Assembly (NCBI RefSeq): GCF_025452235.1
Contig: NZ_CP104965.1
Location: forward strand, 3,840,501 to 3,904,500
Length of the DNA stretch: 64,000 nt
Reading direction: 5' to 3'
Origin: Devosia neptuniae
Lineage (GTDB): Bacteria > Pseudomonadota > Alphaproteobacteria > Rhizobiales > Devosiaceae
The notes under the pieces were generated by a model. That model was not told where the DNA came from. It saw nothing but the letters and a program-made list of their open reading frames with translations, and searched no databases. The stretch's first letter is position 1, and every line of letters begins with the position of its first letter. The position numbers and the translations under genes were made by a program. Shown here piece by piece: positions 18,221 through 26,762 of this stretch.

Positions 18221-18424
18221 CTAGAACAACCGCTTTTCGGGCGCCGGGGCTTCGGTTTGGAGTTTCCGGCGCAGTTTGGCGAGGGCGAGTTGCTGCATCT
18301 GATGGCGGGTCGCCGAGACGGGGGTAATGACGACCACCTCAGTGCCACTGGCGCTGTCAATGGCGGCGACGCGCATTTGCTGGCCGAGCTGGACGAATTC
18401 AAACAGAACTTCACCTTGCGGCAT
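18221..18424 (-). CDS. Small DUF6898-like protein
   Basis: 67 residues: MPQGEVLFEFVQLGQQM, then RVAAIDSASGTEVVVITP and a basic helix. It resembles a small alphaproteobacterial family of unknown function (DUF6898, assignment from memory). ATG 18424 has AGGGA 8 nt upstream, which supports a real gene. The stop lies 6 nt from the stop of the convergent BA14K gene. A strong hairpin separates it from the upstream ldtP gene, so it needs its own promoter within about 45 bp. Confidence 0.7.
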   Translation of the reverse strand: MPQGEVLFEFVQLGQQMRVAAIDSASGTEVVVITPVSATRHQMQQLALAKLRRKLQTEAPAPEKRLF

Positions 18425-18471
18425 GGGCGCGGTCCCTAGTTTGCCGGTGAAGCTTGCCCGATTCCTGTAGA

Positions 18472-18507
18472 AACGAAAACGCCCTCCAGATGGAGGGCGT
18501 TTTCGTT
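18472..18507 (-). terminator. Bidirectional-type terminator after ldtP
   Basis: Perfect 17-bp inverted repeat with a 2-nt loop: AACGAAAACGCCCTCCA and its complement. A/T-rich outer arms give U runs on both strands. It lies 15 nt beyond the ldtP stop. Confidence 0.9.
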
Positions 18508-18522
18508 GGGTGAGACCTGGAT

Positions 18523-19779
18523 TTAGGCGTCGAAAGTGACCTTGCCCTGGGCGTCGAATTCGTAAACGTCGTCGCGGAAGCTGACCGTGCCCTGCTTGTT
18601 GGCCCAGGCGGTGATGTAGGTGGTGTGCAGCGGCACGCGGGCCTTGCACTCGACATCGAGGCGCTGCAGCGATTCAAAAGTCATGTCGACCTTGTTCTGA
18701 TCCCAATCGCCATTGTCGCGCAGCAGCCAGTTGACCAGTTGGTTGACACCCTCGACGCGCACACAGCCTGAAGAATGGAAGCGGGCGTTTTCGCCGAACA
18801 GCGCCTTGGAGGGGGTGTCGTGCAGGTAGCAATCGTAGGGATTGTAGAAGTTGATCTTGCAATGGCCCATGGAATTGGCCGCGCCCGGCTCCTGGCGGTA
18901 CATGTAATTGACCGCATTGCCGATATTGGTCCAATCGATGGTGGAGGGCGAAATTTCGTTGCCGCTGCCATCGTAGATATGGATGTTCTGTTCGGCCAGG
19001 TAGTTCGGATTTTCCTGCATGTATTTGGTCAGGTCGCGCTCGACCAGCGACTTGGGCACATGCCAATAGGGATTGAAATTGATCTGGCTGACCTTGCTGG
19101 CCATGATCGGGGTGGCGCGATCGACCCGGCCGACAACGGCGGTGTGGCGCTGCTCGACCATGCCGCCCGCGACAGCCTCGATGGTGGCGGCCGGAATGTT
19201 GACCACGACATAGCGTTCGCTGAGGTTCGCCGCCATGGTCTGGACGCGCTGGGCGTTCAGATAGAGCTGGTTGAGGCGGGTTTGCGCCGGCACCGACAGT
19301 GCATACCAGGTGGCTTCATCGACCTCGCCATTGACGACCAGGCCATGGCGGGCCTGGAAAGCACGAATGCCAGCATCGGCGGGAGCGTCGATCATATCGC
19401 TGACGCTTTCGACCATTGCCATGTCGCCTGAGGAAATCAGGCGGCGCTTGAGCGCGATGGCGGCCTTGCGCGATTCACCCAGCTTGAGGCCATAGGCTTC
19501 CTGCGGGGTTTCTTCCCAGCCGCCGGCAGCGACAAAGGGCTCGTATTGGGAAATCGCCAGTTGCAGATTGTAGGCCGTGTCATAGGACAGGATCGGCTCA
19601 TTGGTGGCAATCAGCGCCTGGGCGGCGGCCGTATTGCCGTTCTGATCAACATTGCGCAGGACACGGTTGCGGTCGAACATATCCCAGAAGGAATCCTGGG
19701 CCCGCACAACTGAAGGCATGGCCAGGGCAGCACCGCTCACAGCCATGGATTGAAGAAGAGAACGACGATTCAATCGCAT
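18523..19779 (-). CDS. ldtP: L,D-transpeptidase (YcbB-like, LdtP)
   Basis: 418 residues. The N-terminus MRLNRRSLLQSMAVSGAALA looks like a twin-arginine signal. A peptidoglycan-binding domain is seen at about 125-175 (ADAGIRAFQARHGLVVNGEVDEAT), followed by the YkuD catalytic domain. Active-site motif: HSSGCVRVEG with catalytic Cys, preceded by the HDTPSKALF segment. It forms 3-3 cross-links or attaches proteins to peptidoglycan in the periplasm. ATG 19779 has GGGTGA upstream. A gene for LdtR, the known regulator of ldtP in Liberibacter and Sinorhizobium, lies directly upstream. Confidence 0.93.
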   Translation of the reverse strand: MRLNRRSLLQSMAVSGAALAMPSVVRAQDSFWDMFDRNRVLRNVDQNGNTAAAQALIATNEPILSYDTAYNLQLAISQYEPFVAAGGWEETPQEAYGLKLGESRKAAIALKRRLISSGDMAMVESVSDMIDAPADAGIRAFQARHGLVVNGEVDEATWYALSVPAQTRLNQLYLNAQRVQTMAANLSERYVVVNIPAATIEAVAGGMVEQRHTAVVGRVDRATPIMASKVSQINFNPYWHVPKSLVERDLTKYMQENPNYLAEQNIHIYDGSGNEISPSTIDWTNIGNAVNYMYRQEPGAANSMGHCKINFYNPYDCYLHDTPSKALFGENARFHSSGCVRVEGVNQLVNWLLRDNGDWDQNKVDMTFESLQRLDVECKARVPLHTTYITAWANKQGTVSFRDDVYEFDAQGKVTFDA

Positions 19780-19956
19780 CAAGTCACCCGAAATATTCAG
19801 CCCGCCGCATCAAAGCGGCTTTTACCATCGCGTCCCGCCCGTCACAACGCAGTCAAGCGAGTGTGAACCTTTGGACTTCGTATACCAAGAATAGGCGGGA
19901 AATGGTTTCAAACCACGTAACAACGGCAGATGATGGGCATTTGCGGCTGAAATAAG

Positions 19957-19982
19957 AAACGCCAGCACTGAGGCTGGCGTTT
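19957..19982 (-). terminator. Terminator after ldtR
   Basis: AAACGCCAGC-loop-GCTGGCGTTT with TTTCTTATTT on the minus strand, located 57 nt past the ldtR stop. Confidence 0.88.
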
Positions 19983-20038
19983 GCTTGATGATGTGGCAGG
20001 AGGGCAACAACCACCCTGCCCCGCAGTTTGGTCGATGA

Positions 20039-20548
20039 TCAGAGCTTGTAGAGGATCTGATCGACCCAGAAGCGCTCGAGACGAGCCAGCGCCTTGTTGA
20101 GGCCGTCGAATTCATCGTCGCCCAGGCCACCAACCTTGTCGATCGACTTGAGGTGACGGTCATAAAGCTCGTCGATGACCTCGGCCACTTCCTCGCCCTT
20201 GGGGGTCAGCTTGATGCGGACCGAGCGGCGGTCGGAACGGGAGCGTTCCTGGAAGATATAGCCGGTTTCGACCAGTTTCTTGAGATTGTACGAGACGTTG
20301 GAGCCCAGATAATAGCCCCGCGACCGCAGTTCGCCAGCCGTCAACTCGGCATCGCCGATATTGAACATCAGCAGTGCCTGGACTGGGTTGATGTCATCCC
20401 AGCCCATGCGGTCGAACTCATCCTTGATGAGATCGAGCAGGCGGCGGTGCAGACGTTCGACGCGCGAAACGGCTTCGAGATAAAGCGGCTTCAGGCTCTG
20501 GGGACGGTCCGGGGACATAGCCTCGGCTGCGTTGGATTTGATCGCCAT
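20039..20548 (-). CDS. ldtR: MarR family regulator LdtR
   Basis: About 169 residues. MarR winged helix: NPVQALLMFNIGDAELTAGE, then SRGYYLGSNVSYNLKKLVETGY as recognition helix and RSRSDRRSVRIKLT as wing. This matches LdtR of Liberibacter/Sinorhizobium, which controls the L,D-transpeptidase ldtP and osmotic tolerance; the adjacent gene is indeed an L,D-transpeptidase. ATG 20548 has GAGG 6 nt upstream and is preferred; ATG 20593 and 20566 are upstream alternatives. Confidence 0.9.
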   Translation of the reverse strand: MAIKSNAAEAMSPDRPQSLKPLYLEAVSRVERLHRRLLDLIKDEFDRMGWDDINPVQALLMFNIGDAELTAGELRSRGYYLGSNVSYNLKKLVETGYIFQERSRSDRRSVRIKLTPKGEEVAEVIDELYDRHLKSIDKVGGLGDDEFDGLNKALARLERFWVDQILYKL

Positions 20549-20688
20549 TTGTGCCTCACTGTTCATCAGTTCGTGCGATTTTTCGCATCTCATGAGGCCA
20601 AACTACGGCGCCCCGACTAAGATCGCCCTAAGCCACACGCTTAAAACTATCTTACTGGAATACAATGAGAATTTGGCTTAATTCTTCG

Positions 20689-20703
20689 TATCACCTGGTG
20701 ATA
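20689..20703. promoter_or_regulatory. Palindrome upstream of ldtR
   Basis: TATCACC-T-GGTGATA: perfect 7-bp arms in an A/T-rich stretch about 140 nt upstream of the chosen ldtR start. It is a candidate site for LdtR autoregulation or for another regulator. Confidence 0.4.
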
Positions 20704-20766
20704 AAATTGTAACCTTACCGAGGTGTGACGGGCGCGGGTGAGCTCAAGCACCCACGCCCGCACCGG

Positions 20767-21165
20767 CTAGGCCGGATTGAAGAACGGCCGCGCGAAAGCG
20801 AGCTTGAGCAGCAGCATGCCGGCTACGGCAACAGCCTGTCCCAGCACCAGAAACAGACCCAATTGCCCCATCTGGCTGGCATGGAGCGCGGCGAGCGCGA
20901 CACTGCCGGCGACCCATAGGGCATCGCCTGCGACATGGGTGGCGAGGATGGCAGGCGTTAGCCGCTGGACCCGGGCTGTCATTAAATTGAACGCGGCCCA
21001 AGGGAGCAAGATGACGCCGAGGGCGATGAGAAGAGCCGGGGGCAAGGTCCAGCCGATAAGCGCCGTGACCGGTGCCGCGGCAGCGATGAGGACAGCGCCG
21101 AGGACGAGGCAGGCGGCGGTGTCGGCGAGATAGATCAGCCGGGGGTGAAGGTTAAGAGCAGGCAT
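20767..21165 (-). CDS. Four-helix integral membrane protein of unknown function
   Basis: 132 residues from ATG 21165 (GGAG 6 nt upstream). Four hydrophobic segments are visible at about residues 10-30, 38-58, 70-93 and 98-122, with short loops. No catalytic motif seen. It is transcribed divergently from an XRE/MmyB-type regulator with a palindromic site between them, so it is a likely target of that regulator. I do not recognise a named family. Confidence 0.75.
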   Translation of the reverse strand: MPALNLHPRLIYLADTAACLVLGAVLIAAAAPVTALIGWTLPPALLIALGVILLPWAAFNLMTARVQRLTPAILATHVAGDALWVAGSVALAALHASQMGQLGLFLVLGQAVAVAGMLLLKLAFARPFFNPA

Positions 21166-21228
21166 TGGATGTCTCCTTGTCGGTGTGTTCAATAGACATG
21201 AGACTGACGGACAGACGTAATGCTCTCA

Positions 21229-21245
21229 ATTACCTCATAGGTAAT
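21229..21245. promoter_or_regulatory. Candidate operator of the XRE/MmyB-type regulator
   Basis: ATTACCT-CAT-AGGTAAT: perfect 7-bp arms in the 131-bp divergent gap between the membrane protein gene and the regulator gene. Location and symmetry suggest a shared operator. Confidence 0.6.
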
Positions 21246-21296
21246 GGAATTGCGGCGCTATCCTGGGCCATAAGGAAGAGGACAGGAGAGCGCGGC

Positions 21297-22025
21297 ATGA
21301 TCGGGCAGATGTTACGGGAATGGCGGGGCTTGCGCGGCATGAGCCAGATGGAGCTAGCGCTGACGGCCGAAGTATCGTCGCGGCATATTTCGTTTCTGGA
21401 ATCGGAACGCGCCAAGCCTAGCGCCGAGATGGTGTTGCGGCTGGCGGAGGCGCTGGCTATGCCGCTGCGGGAGCGCAATGCGCTATTGGTCGCCGCCGGC
21501 TTTGCTCCGCAATATGGCGAGAGCGACTGGCAGGGCGAGCAGATGGCCGAAGTGCGGCAGGCGGCGGCGATGATCCTTGCGGCGCATGCGCCCAATCCGG
21601 CGCTGGTGCTGGACGCCGCCTTTACGATTCTGGATGCCAATGCGGCGGGATTGGCACTGACGGGTGGCGAGCGGGACACTTTGGGCCGGGTTAATTTGGT
21701 CGATCTGGTGTTCAACCCAGGGCCGCTGCGCAAGAGCATCGTCAATTGGCAGGAAGTGGCTGGTTATCTGCTGCACCGGATGCGAGAGGGCGTGCGCTTG
21801 CGCGGGCCGCATTCGGGCATGGCCAAGGTGTTGCGGCGGGCGCGGCAGCAGCCTGGCGTGGATGGGCTGGTGCAAGTGCATGGCGGGATGGGGACGGTGT
21901 TGCTGCCGGTGGTGATCAACGCCGGTGGGATCACGACACGGTGGTTTACGACCGTCACCACCTTTGGCGCGCCGCAGGACGCGCTGGCTGAGGAAATCAC
22001 CATCGAGCAATTCCACCCAGCCTGA
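21297..22025 (+). CDS. XRE family regulator with MmyB-like ligand domain
   Basis: 242 residues. The N-terminal helix-turn-helix is RGMSQMELALTAEVSSRHIS, then FLESERAKPSAEMVLRLAEAL (about residues 17-58). It is followed by an MmyB-type PAS-like domain (ALVLDAAFTILDANAAGLAL; LVDLVFNPGPLRKSIVNWQEVA). Such regulators are usually encoded next to, and divergent from, the gene they control, often an oxidoreductase; here the neighbour is a small membrane protein. ATG 21297 has GGAGAG 6 nt upstream. The in-frame extension to 21165 crosses the palindrome and is unlikely. Confidence 0.88.
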   Translation: MIGQMLREWRGLRGMSQMELALTAEVSSRHISFLESERAKPSAEMVLRLAEALAMPLRERNALLVAAGFAPQYGESDWQGEQMAEVRQAAAMILAAHAPNPALVLDAAFTILDANAAGLALTGGERDTLGRVNLVDLVFNPGPLRKSIVNWQEVAGYLLHRMREGVRLRGPHSGMAKVLRRARQQPGVDGLVQVHGGMGTVLLPVVINAGGITTRWFTTVTTFGAPQDALAEEITIEQFHPA

Positions 22026-22041
22026 GGCCTAGCCCCTGCGC

Positions 22042-22479
22042 TCAGGTGAGTTCCTCGGCGAGGCCGATGAGCAGCCCTTCGGGCCCACGAATGTAGCAGA
22101 GGCGATACACGTTCTCATACTGGACGACGTCGCCAACGAGCTGTGCACCGCGATTGCGAAGTCTCTCCACCGTCTCGTCAATGTCGGTCACGGTGAACAT
22201 GGCCCGGAGATAGCCCAGGGCATTGACCGGGGCGGTGCGGTGATCGGCGATGACAGCGGGCCTGATGAAGCGGGACAGCTCTAGCCGGCTATGGCCATCT
22301 GGCGTGCGCATCATGGCGACTTCCACGTGCTGGTCGCCCAATCCGGTGACACGTCCGGCCCATTCGCCTTCGATCGTGCCGCGCCCTTCAAGCTCGAGGC
22401 CGAGTTCGCGGAAGAACTCAACGGTTGTTTCGAGGTCTTCGACAACGATGCCGACATTGTCCATCCGTTTGAGTGCCAT
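22042..22479 (-). CDS. VOC family (glyoxalase-like) protein
   Basis: 145 residues. A vicinal-oxygen-chelate fold: two beta-alpha-beta modules (MDNVGIVVEDLETTVEFFRELGLELEGR and FTVTDIDETVERLRNRGAQLVG). Metal ligands cannot be assigned with certainty. ATG 22479 has GGAG 8 nt upstream. The C-terminal CYIRGPEGLLIGLAEEL is standard for the family. Substrate unknown: glyoxalase, dioxygenase or resistance functions all occur. It is convergent with the XRE gene. Confidence 0.85.
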   Translation of the reverse strand: MALKRMDNVGIVVEDLETTVEFFRELGLELEGRGTIEGEWAGRVTGLGDQHVEVAMMRTPDGHSRLELSRFIRPAVIADHRTAPVNALGYLRAMFTVTDIDETVERLRNRGAQLVGDVVQYENVYRLCYIRGPEGLLIGLAEELT

Positions 22480-22509
22480 GTGTCCAATCTCCAAGCGGTT
22501 GATCGAGGG

Positions 22510-22899
22510 CTAGTCCGTGGCGCGAGCGCGGCGCATGCGCAGCCTCAGAAAGAAGATGATGAGGATGGAGGCGACCAAGACCAGCCGGATGGCAAAGCCG
22601 AAGGCGGTCATCTGCACATCAGAATTGCCGGCCAGATAGAGGGCGAGTTCGACCCCGGTAGCGCCAACGAGCAGCACTGCGCCCCAGCTGGCCCTGATCC
22701 ATAGGCCGACGGCCGCAAAGAGGCGGGCCAGGCAGAAAATGGCCAGATAGATGAAGCCGGCCGTGCCCAAGGTGGTCAGGGGGCTGGTGGCGCCGGTATT
22801 GACGCCGAGCAGGCGCGCCGCGTCGTTGAGCCCGAGCAGCAGGCTGATAATGGCGACGATGCGGATGTAGATGCCGATGGCGGGGGCGTTGAAATCCAT
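22510..22899 (-). CDS. Small integral membrane protein, unknown function
   Basis: 129 residues with four hydrophobic segments at about 10-27, 42-65, 70-90 and 97-118 and a basic C-terminus (RLRMRRARATD). No recognisable motif. It lies 30 nt upstream of the VOC gene on the same strand, so the two may be co-transcribed. It is divergent from hemB. Confidence 0.72.
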   Translation of the reverse strand: MDFNAPAIGIYIRIVAIISLLLGLNDAARLLGVNTGATSPLTTLGTAGFIYLAIFCLARLFAAVGLWIRASWGAVLLVGATGVELALYLAGNSDVQMTAFGFAIRLVLVASILIIFFLRLRMRRARATD

Positions 22900-22993
22900 G
22901 GCGGGTTTCTACCCCCTACCGCCAGATGCGACAAGCCGGAGCTTGGAGCGGCCCCTCGCCTTTGATACATGGAGGCCAATCAAGGAGCAGACG

Positions 22994-24007
22994 ATGGCCG
23001 AGCACTGGAACAAGCACGACATGGACTTCCTGGGCGGCCGCCGGTTGCGACGCAGCCGCCGGACCGAATGGAGCCGGGCCATGGTGCGCGAGACCGTGCT
23101 GACCCCAGCCGATCTGATCTGGCCTCTGTTTGTCATCGAGGGGCAGAATGAGAAGACCCAGATCAAATCCATGCCGGGCGTGGAACGGCTGAGCGTCGAT
23201 CTGTGTGTTGAGGCGGCGCGGGCGGCACGTGACGCGGGGATTCCGGCGCTGGCGCTGTTTCCCAATACGCCGGATCATTTGCGCAGCGAGAATGCGGCGG
23301 AAGCCTATAATCCCGACAATCTGATGTGCCGGGCGCTGAGCGCGATCAAGAGTGCGGTGCCCGATATCGGGCTGATCGCCGATGTGGCGCTGGACGAATA
23401 TTCGAGCGACGGCCAGGACGGGCTGGTGCGCGACGGGGAAATCCTCAACGACGAGACCATCACGGTGATGGCGCGCTCCGCCATTGTGCAGGCCAAGGCG
23501 GGAGCGGACATCGTCGCACCCTCGGACATGATGGACGGGCGCGTGGGGGCGATCCGCGCGGTGCTGGATGGTGAAGGGTTCGACCAGGTCCAGATCATGT
23601 CCTATGCGGCCAAATATGCGTCGTGCTTTTACGGGCCATTCCGCGAGGCGGTGGGCTCGGGCAGCCGGTTGCGGGGCGACAAGCGGACCTACCAGATGGA
23701 TTTCGCCAATTCCGATGAGGCGCTGCGCGAGATCGCCGCGGACATCGAGGAAGGCGCCGACAGCATCATGGTCAAGCCCGGGCTGCCCTATCTGGATATC
23801 GTGCGGCGGGCCAAGGACAATTTCAATGTGCCGATCTATGCGTACCAGGTGAGCGGGGAATACGCGATGATCGAGTTCGCGGCAGCGGCGGGTGCGCTGG
23901 ACCGGACGCGGGCTATTCATGAGAGCCTGCATGCGTTCAAGCGGGCTGGAGCGAATGGGGTGTTGACGTATTTCGCGCTGGAAGTGGCGCGGGAATTGGG
24001 GCGCTGA
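22994..24007 (+). CDS. hemB: Delta-aminolevulinic acid dehydratase (porphobilinogen synthase)
   Basis: 337 residues from ATG 22994 (GGAG upstream). It condenses two 5-aminolevulinates to porphobilinogen for heme and cobalamin. The Schiff-base lysine lies in MVKPGLPYLD (about residue 258) and the second lysine in SYAAKYASCFYGPFR. The metal-site segment reads DVALDEYSSDGQDG, with Asp where the zinc enzymes have Cys, so it is the magnesium/potassium type of alphaproteobacteria. Confidence 0.97.
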   Translation: MAEHWNKHDMDFLGGRRLRRSRRTEWSRAMVRETVLTPADLIWPLFVIEGQNEKTQIKSMPGVERLSVDLCVEAARAARDAGIPALALFPNTPDHLRSENAAEAYNPDNLMCRALSAIKSAVPDIGLIADVALDEYSSDGQDGLVRDGEILNDETITVMARSAIVQAKAGADIVAPSDMMDGRVGAIRAVLDGEGFDQVQIMSYAAKYASCFYGPFREAVGSGSRLRGDKRTYQMDFANSDEALREIAADIEEGADSIMVKPGLPYLDIVRRAKDNFNVPIYAYQVSGEYAMIEFAAAAGALDRTRAIHESLHAFKRAGANGVLTYFALEVARELGR

Positions 24008-24072
24008 CCTCCCAGGCACATTTTAGTGCCCTGCCCCTTGCAGAGGGGCGAGGTCATAACAATGTTTCGGTC

Positions 24073-24591
24073 ATGAACCAGACCCAGACTGCCCGCCCCA
24101 TTTTGCCCGATCCGGAAACTGCGCCCGAGCTGTTTGACGGTGTGCTGACGCGCCGTGCTTTGGCGTTCGTCATCGATCTGGCGATCATGGGCATGTTGAT
24201 GCTGATGTTTGGCCTCGTCGGTCTGATTGCCGGCTTCCTGACCTTCGGGCTGGCTTGGCTGGCGCTGGTATTCCTCGTTCCCGCGACTGTGCTGTTTTAT
24301 TATGGGGTGACGCTGGGTTCGCCCAGCCGGGCGACGCTGGGCATGCGGATGATGGATCTGGTGCTCACCCCGACCCGTGGGCAGCCGCTTGATGGGTGGA
24401 TGGCGATTATTCACGCGGGCCTGTTCTGGGTCACCTTCTGGATTTCCTGGCCCGTTTCGCTGCTCTTCGCGCTGTTCACGCCCCGCCGGCAGATGATCCA
24501 TGATTTGATCGTGGGCACGCTGATGGTCCGCCGCTCGCCGATGACCCGGCATTGGCGCGCGTATAATGGGCGGAGCCAACAGGCGTATTGA
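24073..24591 (+). CDS. RDD family membrane protein
   Basis: 172 residues. RDD signature: LTRRALAFVIDLAIMGML in the first membrane segment, then GVTLGSPSRATLGMRMMDL and the C-terminal RRQMIHDLIVGTLMVRR. Three to four membrane helices. Function is uncertain; some members are sodium/proton antiporters. It lies between hemB and the aminoacyl transferase gene on the same strand. Confidence 0.9.
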   Translation: MNQTQTARPILPDPETAPELFDGVLTRRALAFVIDLAIMGMLMLMFGLVGLIAGFLTFGLAWLALVFLVPATVLFYYGVTLGSPSRATLGMRMMDLVLTPTRGQPLDGWMAIIHAGLFWVTFWISWPVSLLFALFTPRRQMIHDLIVGTLMVRRSPMTRHWRAYNGRSQQAY

Positions 24592-24649
24592 GCGTTGCTT
24601 GGGGTAGAGCAGAGGTTTACACTCTGCTGATTGCACTCAAGGGTCATGG

Positions 24650-25378
24650 ATGACCGACCACACGCCTGAAACCACCCAGTTGTTTTTGACAGCCGCCATG
24701 CCGTGCCCGTATTTGCCGGGCAAGCAGGAGCGCAAGCTGTTCACGCACCTGACCGGGCGACGGGCTTCGGCGCTGCATCACCTACTGAGCGAAAACGGCT
24801 TCCGACGCAGCCAGAACCTGATTTATCGGCCGGCTTGCGAAGGCTGCAATGCCTGCCAATCAGTGCGGATCGTAGCGGGGGAATTCGAAGCGTCATCGCG
24901 CTTCCGCCGGGTGCTGCGCAATAATAACGACATTGCCATAGATGTGCGGCCGACCACGGCAACCAGCGAACAATATGATCTGTTCAAACGCTATCTTGAG
25001 TCGCGCCATGCCGGCGGCGGCATGAACCAGATGAGTTTCGTCGACTATGAATATATGGTCGAGGATACGCCGGTGCAGTCGGTGCTGGTCGAATATCGGC
25101 TGCGCGACCATCCGGACCAGCCACTGATCGCGGTGGCGCTGACCGATGTGATGCCTGACGGCCTGTCCATGGTCTATAGCTTCTACGACCCCGATCTGGC
25201 GCATCGCAGCCTGGGGACATTCCTTATTCTCGACCATATCGCGCAGGTCCGTTCGGCGGGGCTGAGCTATGTCTATCTGGGCTATTGGGTGAAGGATTCG
25301 CCAAAAATGGCCTATAAGGCGCAGTATCGGCCGCTCGAAGTGCAGCGCGGCACGCTGGGCTGGTGCTCGCTCGAGTAG
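24650..25378 (+). CDS. Arginyl/leucyl-tRNA--protein transferase (Ate/Bpt)
   Basis: 242 residues. The N-terminal domain has CPYLPGKQERKLFT and the cysteine motif CEGCNACQSVRI; the C-terminal GNAT-like domain contains YSFYDPDLAHRSLGTFLIL and YLGYWVKDSPKMAYKAQYRPLE. These bacterial enzymes transfer Leu (or Arg) from tRNA to N-terminal acidic residues, marking proteins for ClpS/ClpAP. Alphaproteobacteria have one copy, often near hemB, as here. Confidence 0.94.
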   Translation: MTDHTPETTQLFLTAAMPCPYLPGKQERKLFTHLTGRRASALHHLLSENGFRRSQNLIYRPACEGCNACQSVRIVAGEFEASSRFRRVLRNNNDIAIDVRPTTATSEQYDLFKRYLESRHAGGGMNQMSFVDYEYMVEDTPVQSVLVEYRLRDHPDQPLIAVALTDVMPDGLSMVYSFYDPDLAHRSLGTFLILDHIAQVRSAGLSYVYLGYWVKDSPKMAYKAQYRPLEVQRGTLGWCSLE

Positions 25379-25453
25379 TTTGACCAGCGCCTTGTTTGGG
25401 CCATAAGGCTGGGCGAGACGGCGGGATTGCCGTTGCTTGCTACCGGATCGTTC

Positions 25454-26443
25454 ATGTCATTGCTGTTTTTGCTGGTCCGGCTGGGCTTGGTGCTGGGTGC
25501 CCTGGGTACCGCCACATGGTCGATATTGGCGGTGTTCGGTTTTGCCGTGCCGGTGCTCGATCTGCTCAACCATGCGCAAATCCTGTTATTGCCGGCAACG
25601 CTGATCGGGCTGTTCCTCGTGACCGTTTTGCTGCGCGGAAACTGGCGCAAGGCGGCGATGATCTATGCGTTTCTGGGCGTGGCCGCTTCGGCCAATGTCA
25701 TGGTGCCCGAATTTTTCGCCTCGACCCAGGCACGGCCGGCAGCGCCGGCGACGGGCGTGGTGCGGATGATGACGCATAATCTGTTCGGCATGAATTACGC
25801 GATGGACAAGGTGACCGCGGCGATTTTCGCCGAGGATCCGGACATTATCGTGCTGCAGGAATATTTCGGCGAGCAGGCACGCGAGTTGCATCCGCTGCTG
25901 ATCGAGCGTTATCCCTATTATGTGCGTTGCCGGGGCGGAAAGCGGGCCAATCTGGGGCTCTATTCGCGTATTCCGTTCGAGCAGGTGGAGGACGGGGCAT
26001 GCCCCGATAATGCCTATGTGACCGAGCGGACGGCGCATATCCTGGCGAAATTCCACACAACGGATGGCAAGGCCTTTTCGGTGATCACCACGCATATGGA
26101 CTGGCCGCTGCCAGTGCAGCGGCAGCAGGATCAGCTTGATAAGCTATCGGGTGTGTTGGGCGGGATCGACGGGCCGATGATCCTGGCGGGGGATTTCAAC
26201 TCGACGCCCTGGTCCTATGCGCTGCGCGACTTTGTCAGCCGGAACGGGCTGGTGCGGCAGACGGTGAACCTGCTGACCTATCCAAAACGCTGGTTTTACC
26301 TGGGGGCGTGGCGGGACACGATACCCTTCCTGCCGCTGGATCATGTGATGACGCGGGACGGCATCGTGGTGCATGAACTGCATGCCGGGCGGCCGACAGC
26401 CAGCGACCATTTGCCGGTAGTGTTTAGTTTTTCGGTGGAGTGA
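25454..26443 (+). CDS. Endonuclease/exonuclease/phosphatase family protein, membrane anchored
   Basis: About 329 residues. Three hydrophobic segments at the N-terminus (about 1-85) precede a DNase-I-like EEP domain. Motifs: MTHNLFGMNY, the Glu of IIVLQEYFGE, HMDWPLPVQ, LAGDFNSTPWS, LDHVMTR and the final [10 protein letters not shown] with catalytic His. The catalytic domain probably faces the periplasm. Substrate unknown (phosphoesters, lipids or nucleic acid). The ATG at 25454 is preferred over TTG 25427. The 3' end overlaps the convergent Dabb gene by 20 bp. Confidence 0.88.
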   Translation: MSLLFLLVRLGLVLGALGTATWSILAVFGFAVPVLDLLNHAQILLLPATLIGLFLVTVLLRGNWRKAAMIYAFLGVAASANVMVPEFFASTQARPAAPATGVVRMMTHNLFGMNYAMDKVTAAIFAEDPDIIVLQEYFGEQARELHPLLIERYPYYVRCRGGKRANLGLYSRIPFEQVEDGACPDNAYVTERTAHILAKFHTTDGKAFSVITTHMDWPLPVQRQQDQLDKLSGVLGGIDGPMILAGDFNSTPWSYALRDFVSRNGLVRQTVNLLTYPKRWFYLGAWRDTIPFLPLDHVMTRDGIVVHELHAGRPTASDHLPVVFSFSVE

Positions 26444-26762
26444 GATTGGGGTGGTCGACCTGCAGGTCGAAGACAATGAGCCCGTCACGGCCGCCTTCGA
26501 GCGCGGCCACGAGGCGCGCGCCGGCGGCCTGGTGGGCGGGGTCGACGAGATAGCGATCGCGCGCGGCCTCATCGACAAGGTCCATGATGAAACCATCCTT
26601 GAAGCCCTGCGCCAGGCTTTCAGGGGAAATATTGGGACCGAAATCGGCGGAGATCAGTCCGTCGATTTGCCCGACCAGCGCGGCAAGGCCGGCATAGATT
26701 TCGGCGCGCTCATCGCCCGAGACGCCCGAGCGGAACTTGACGAAAACGCAGTGGCGGATCAT
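26424..26762 (-). CDS. Dabb family stress-responsive alpha/beta barrel protein
   Basis: 112 residues. Dimeric ferredoxin-like Dabb domain: [57 protein letters not shown]. The start codon overlaps the parC stop (ATGA), so it is translated with parC. Members act in stress responses or as small cyclases; no catalytic assignment is possible here. Confidence 0.9.
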   Translation of the reverse strand: MIRHCVFVKFRSGVSGDERAEIYAGLAALVGQIDGLISADFGPNISPESLAQGFKDGFIMDLVDEAARDRYLVDPAHQAAGARLVAALEGGRDGLIVFDLQVDHPNLTPPKN

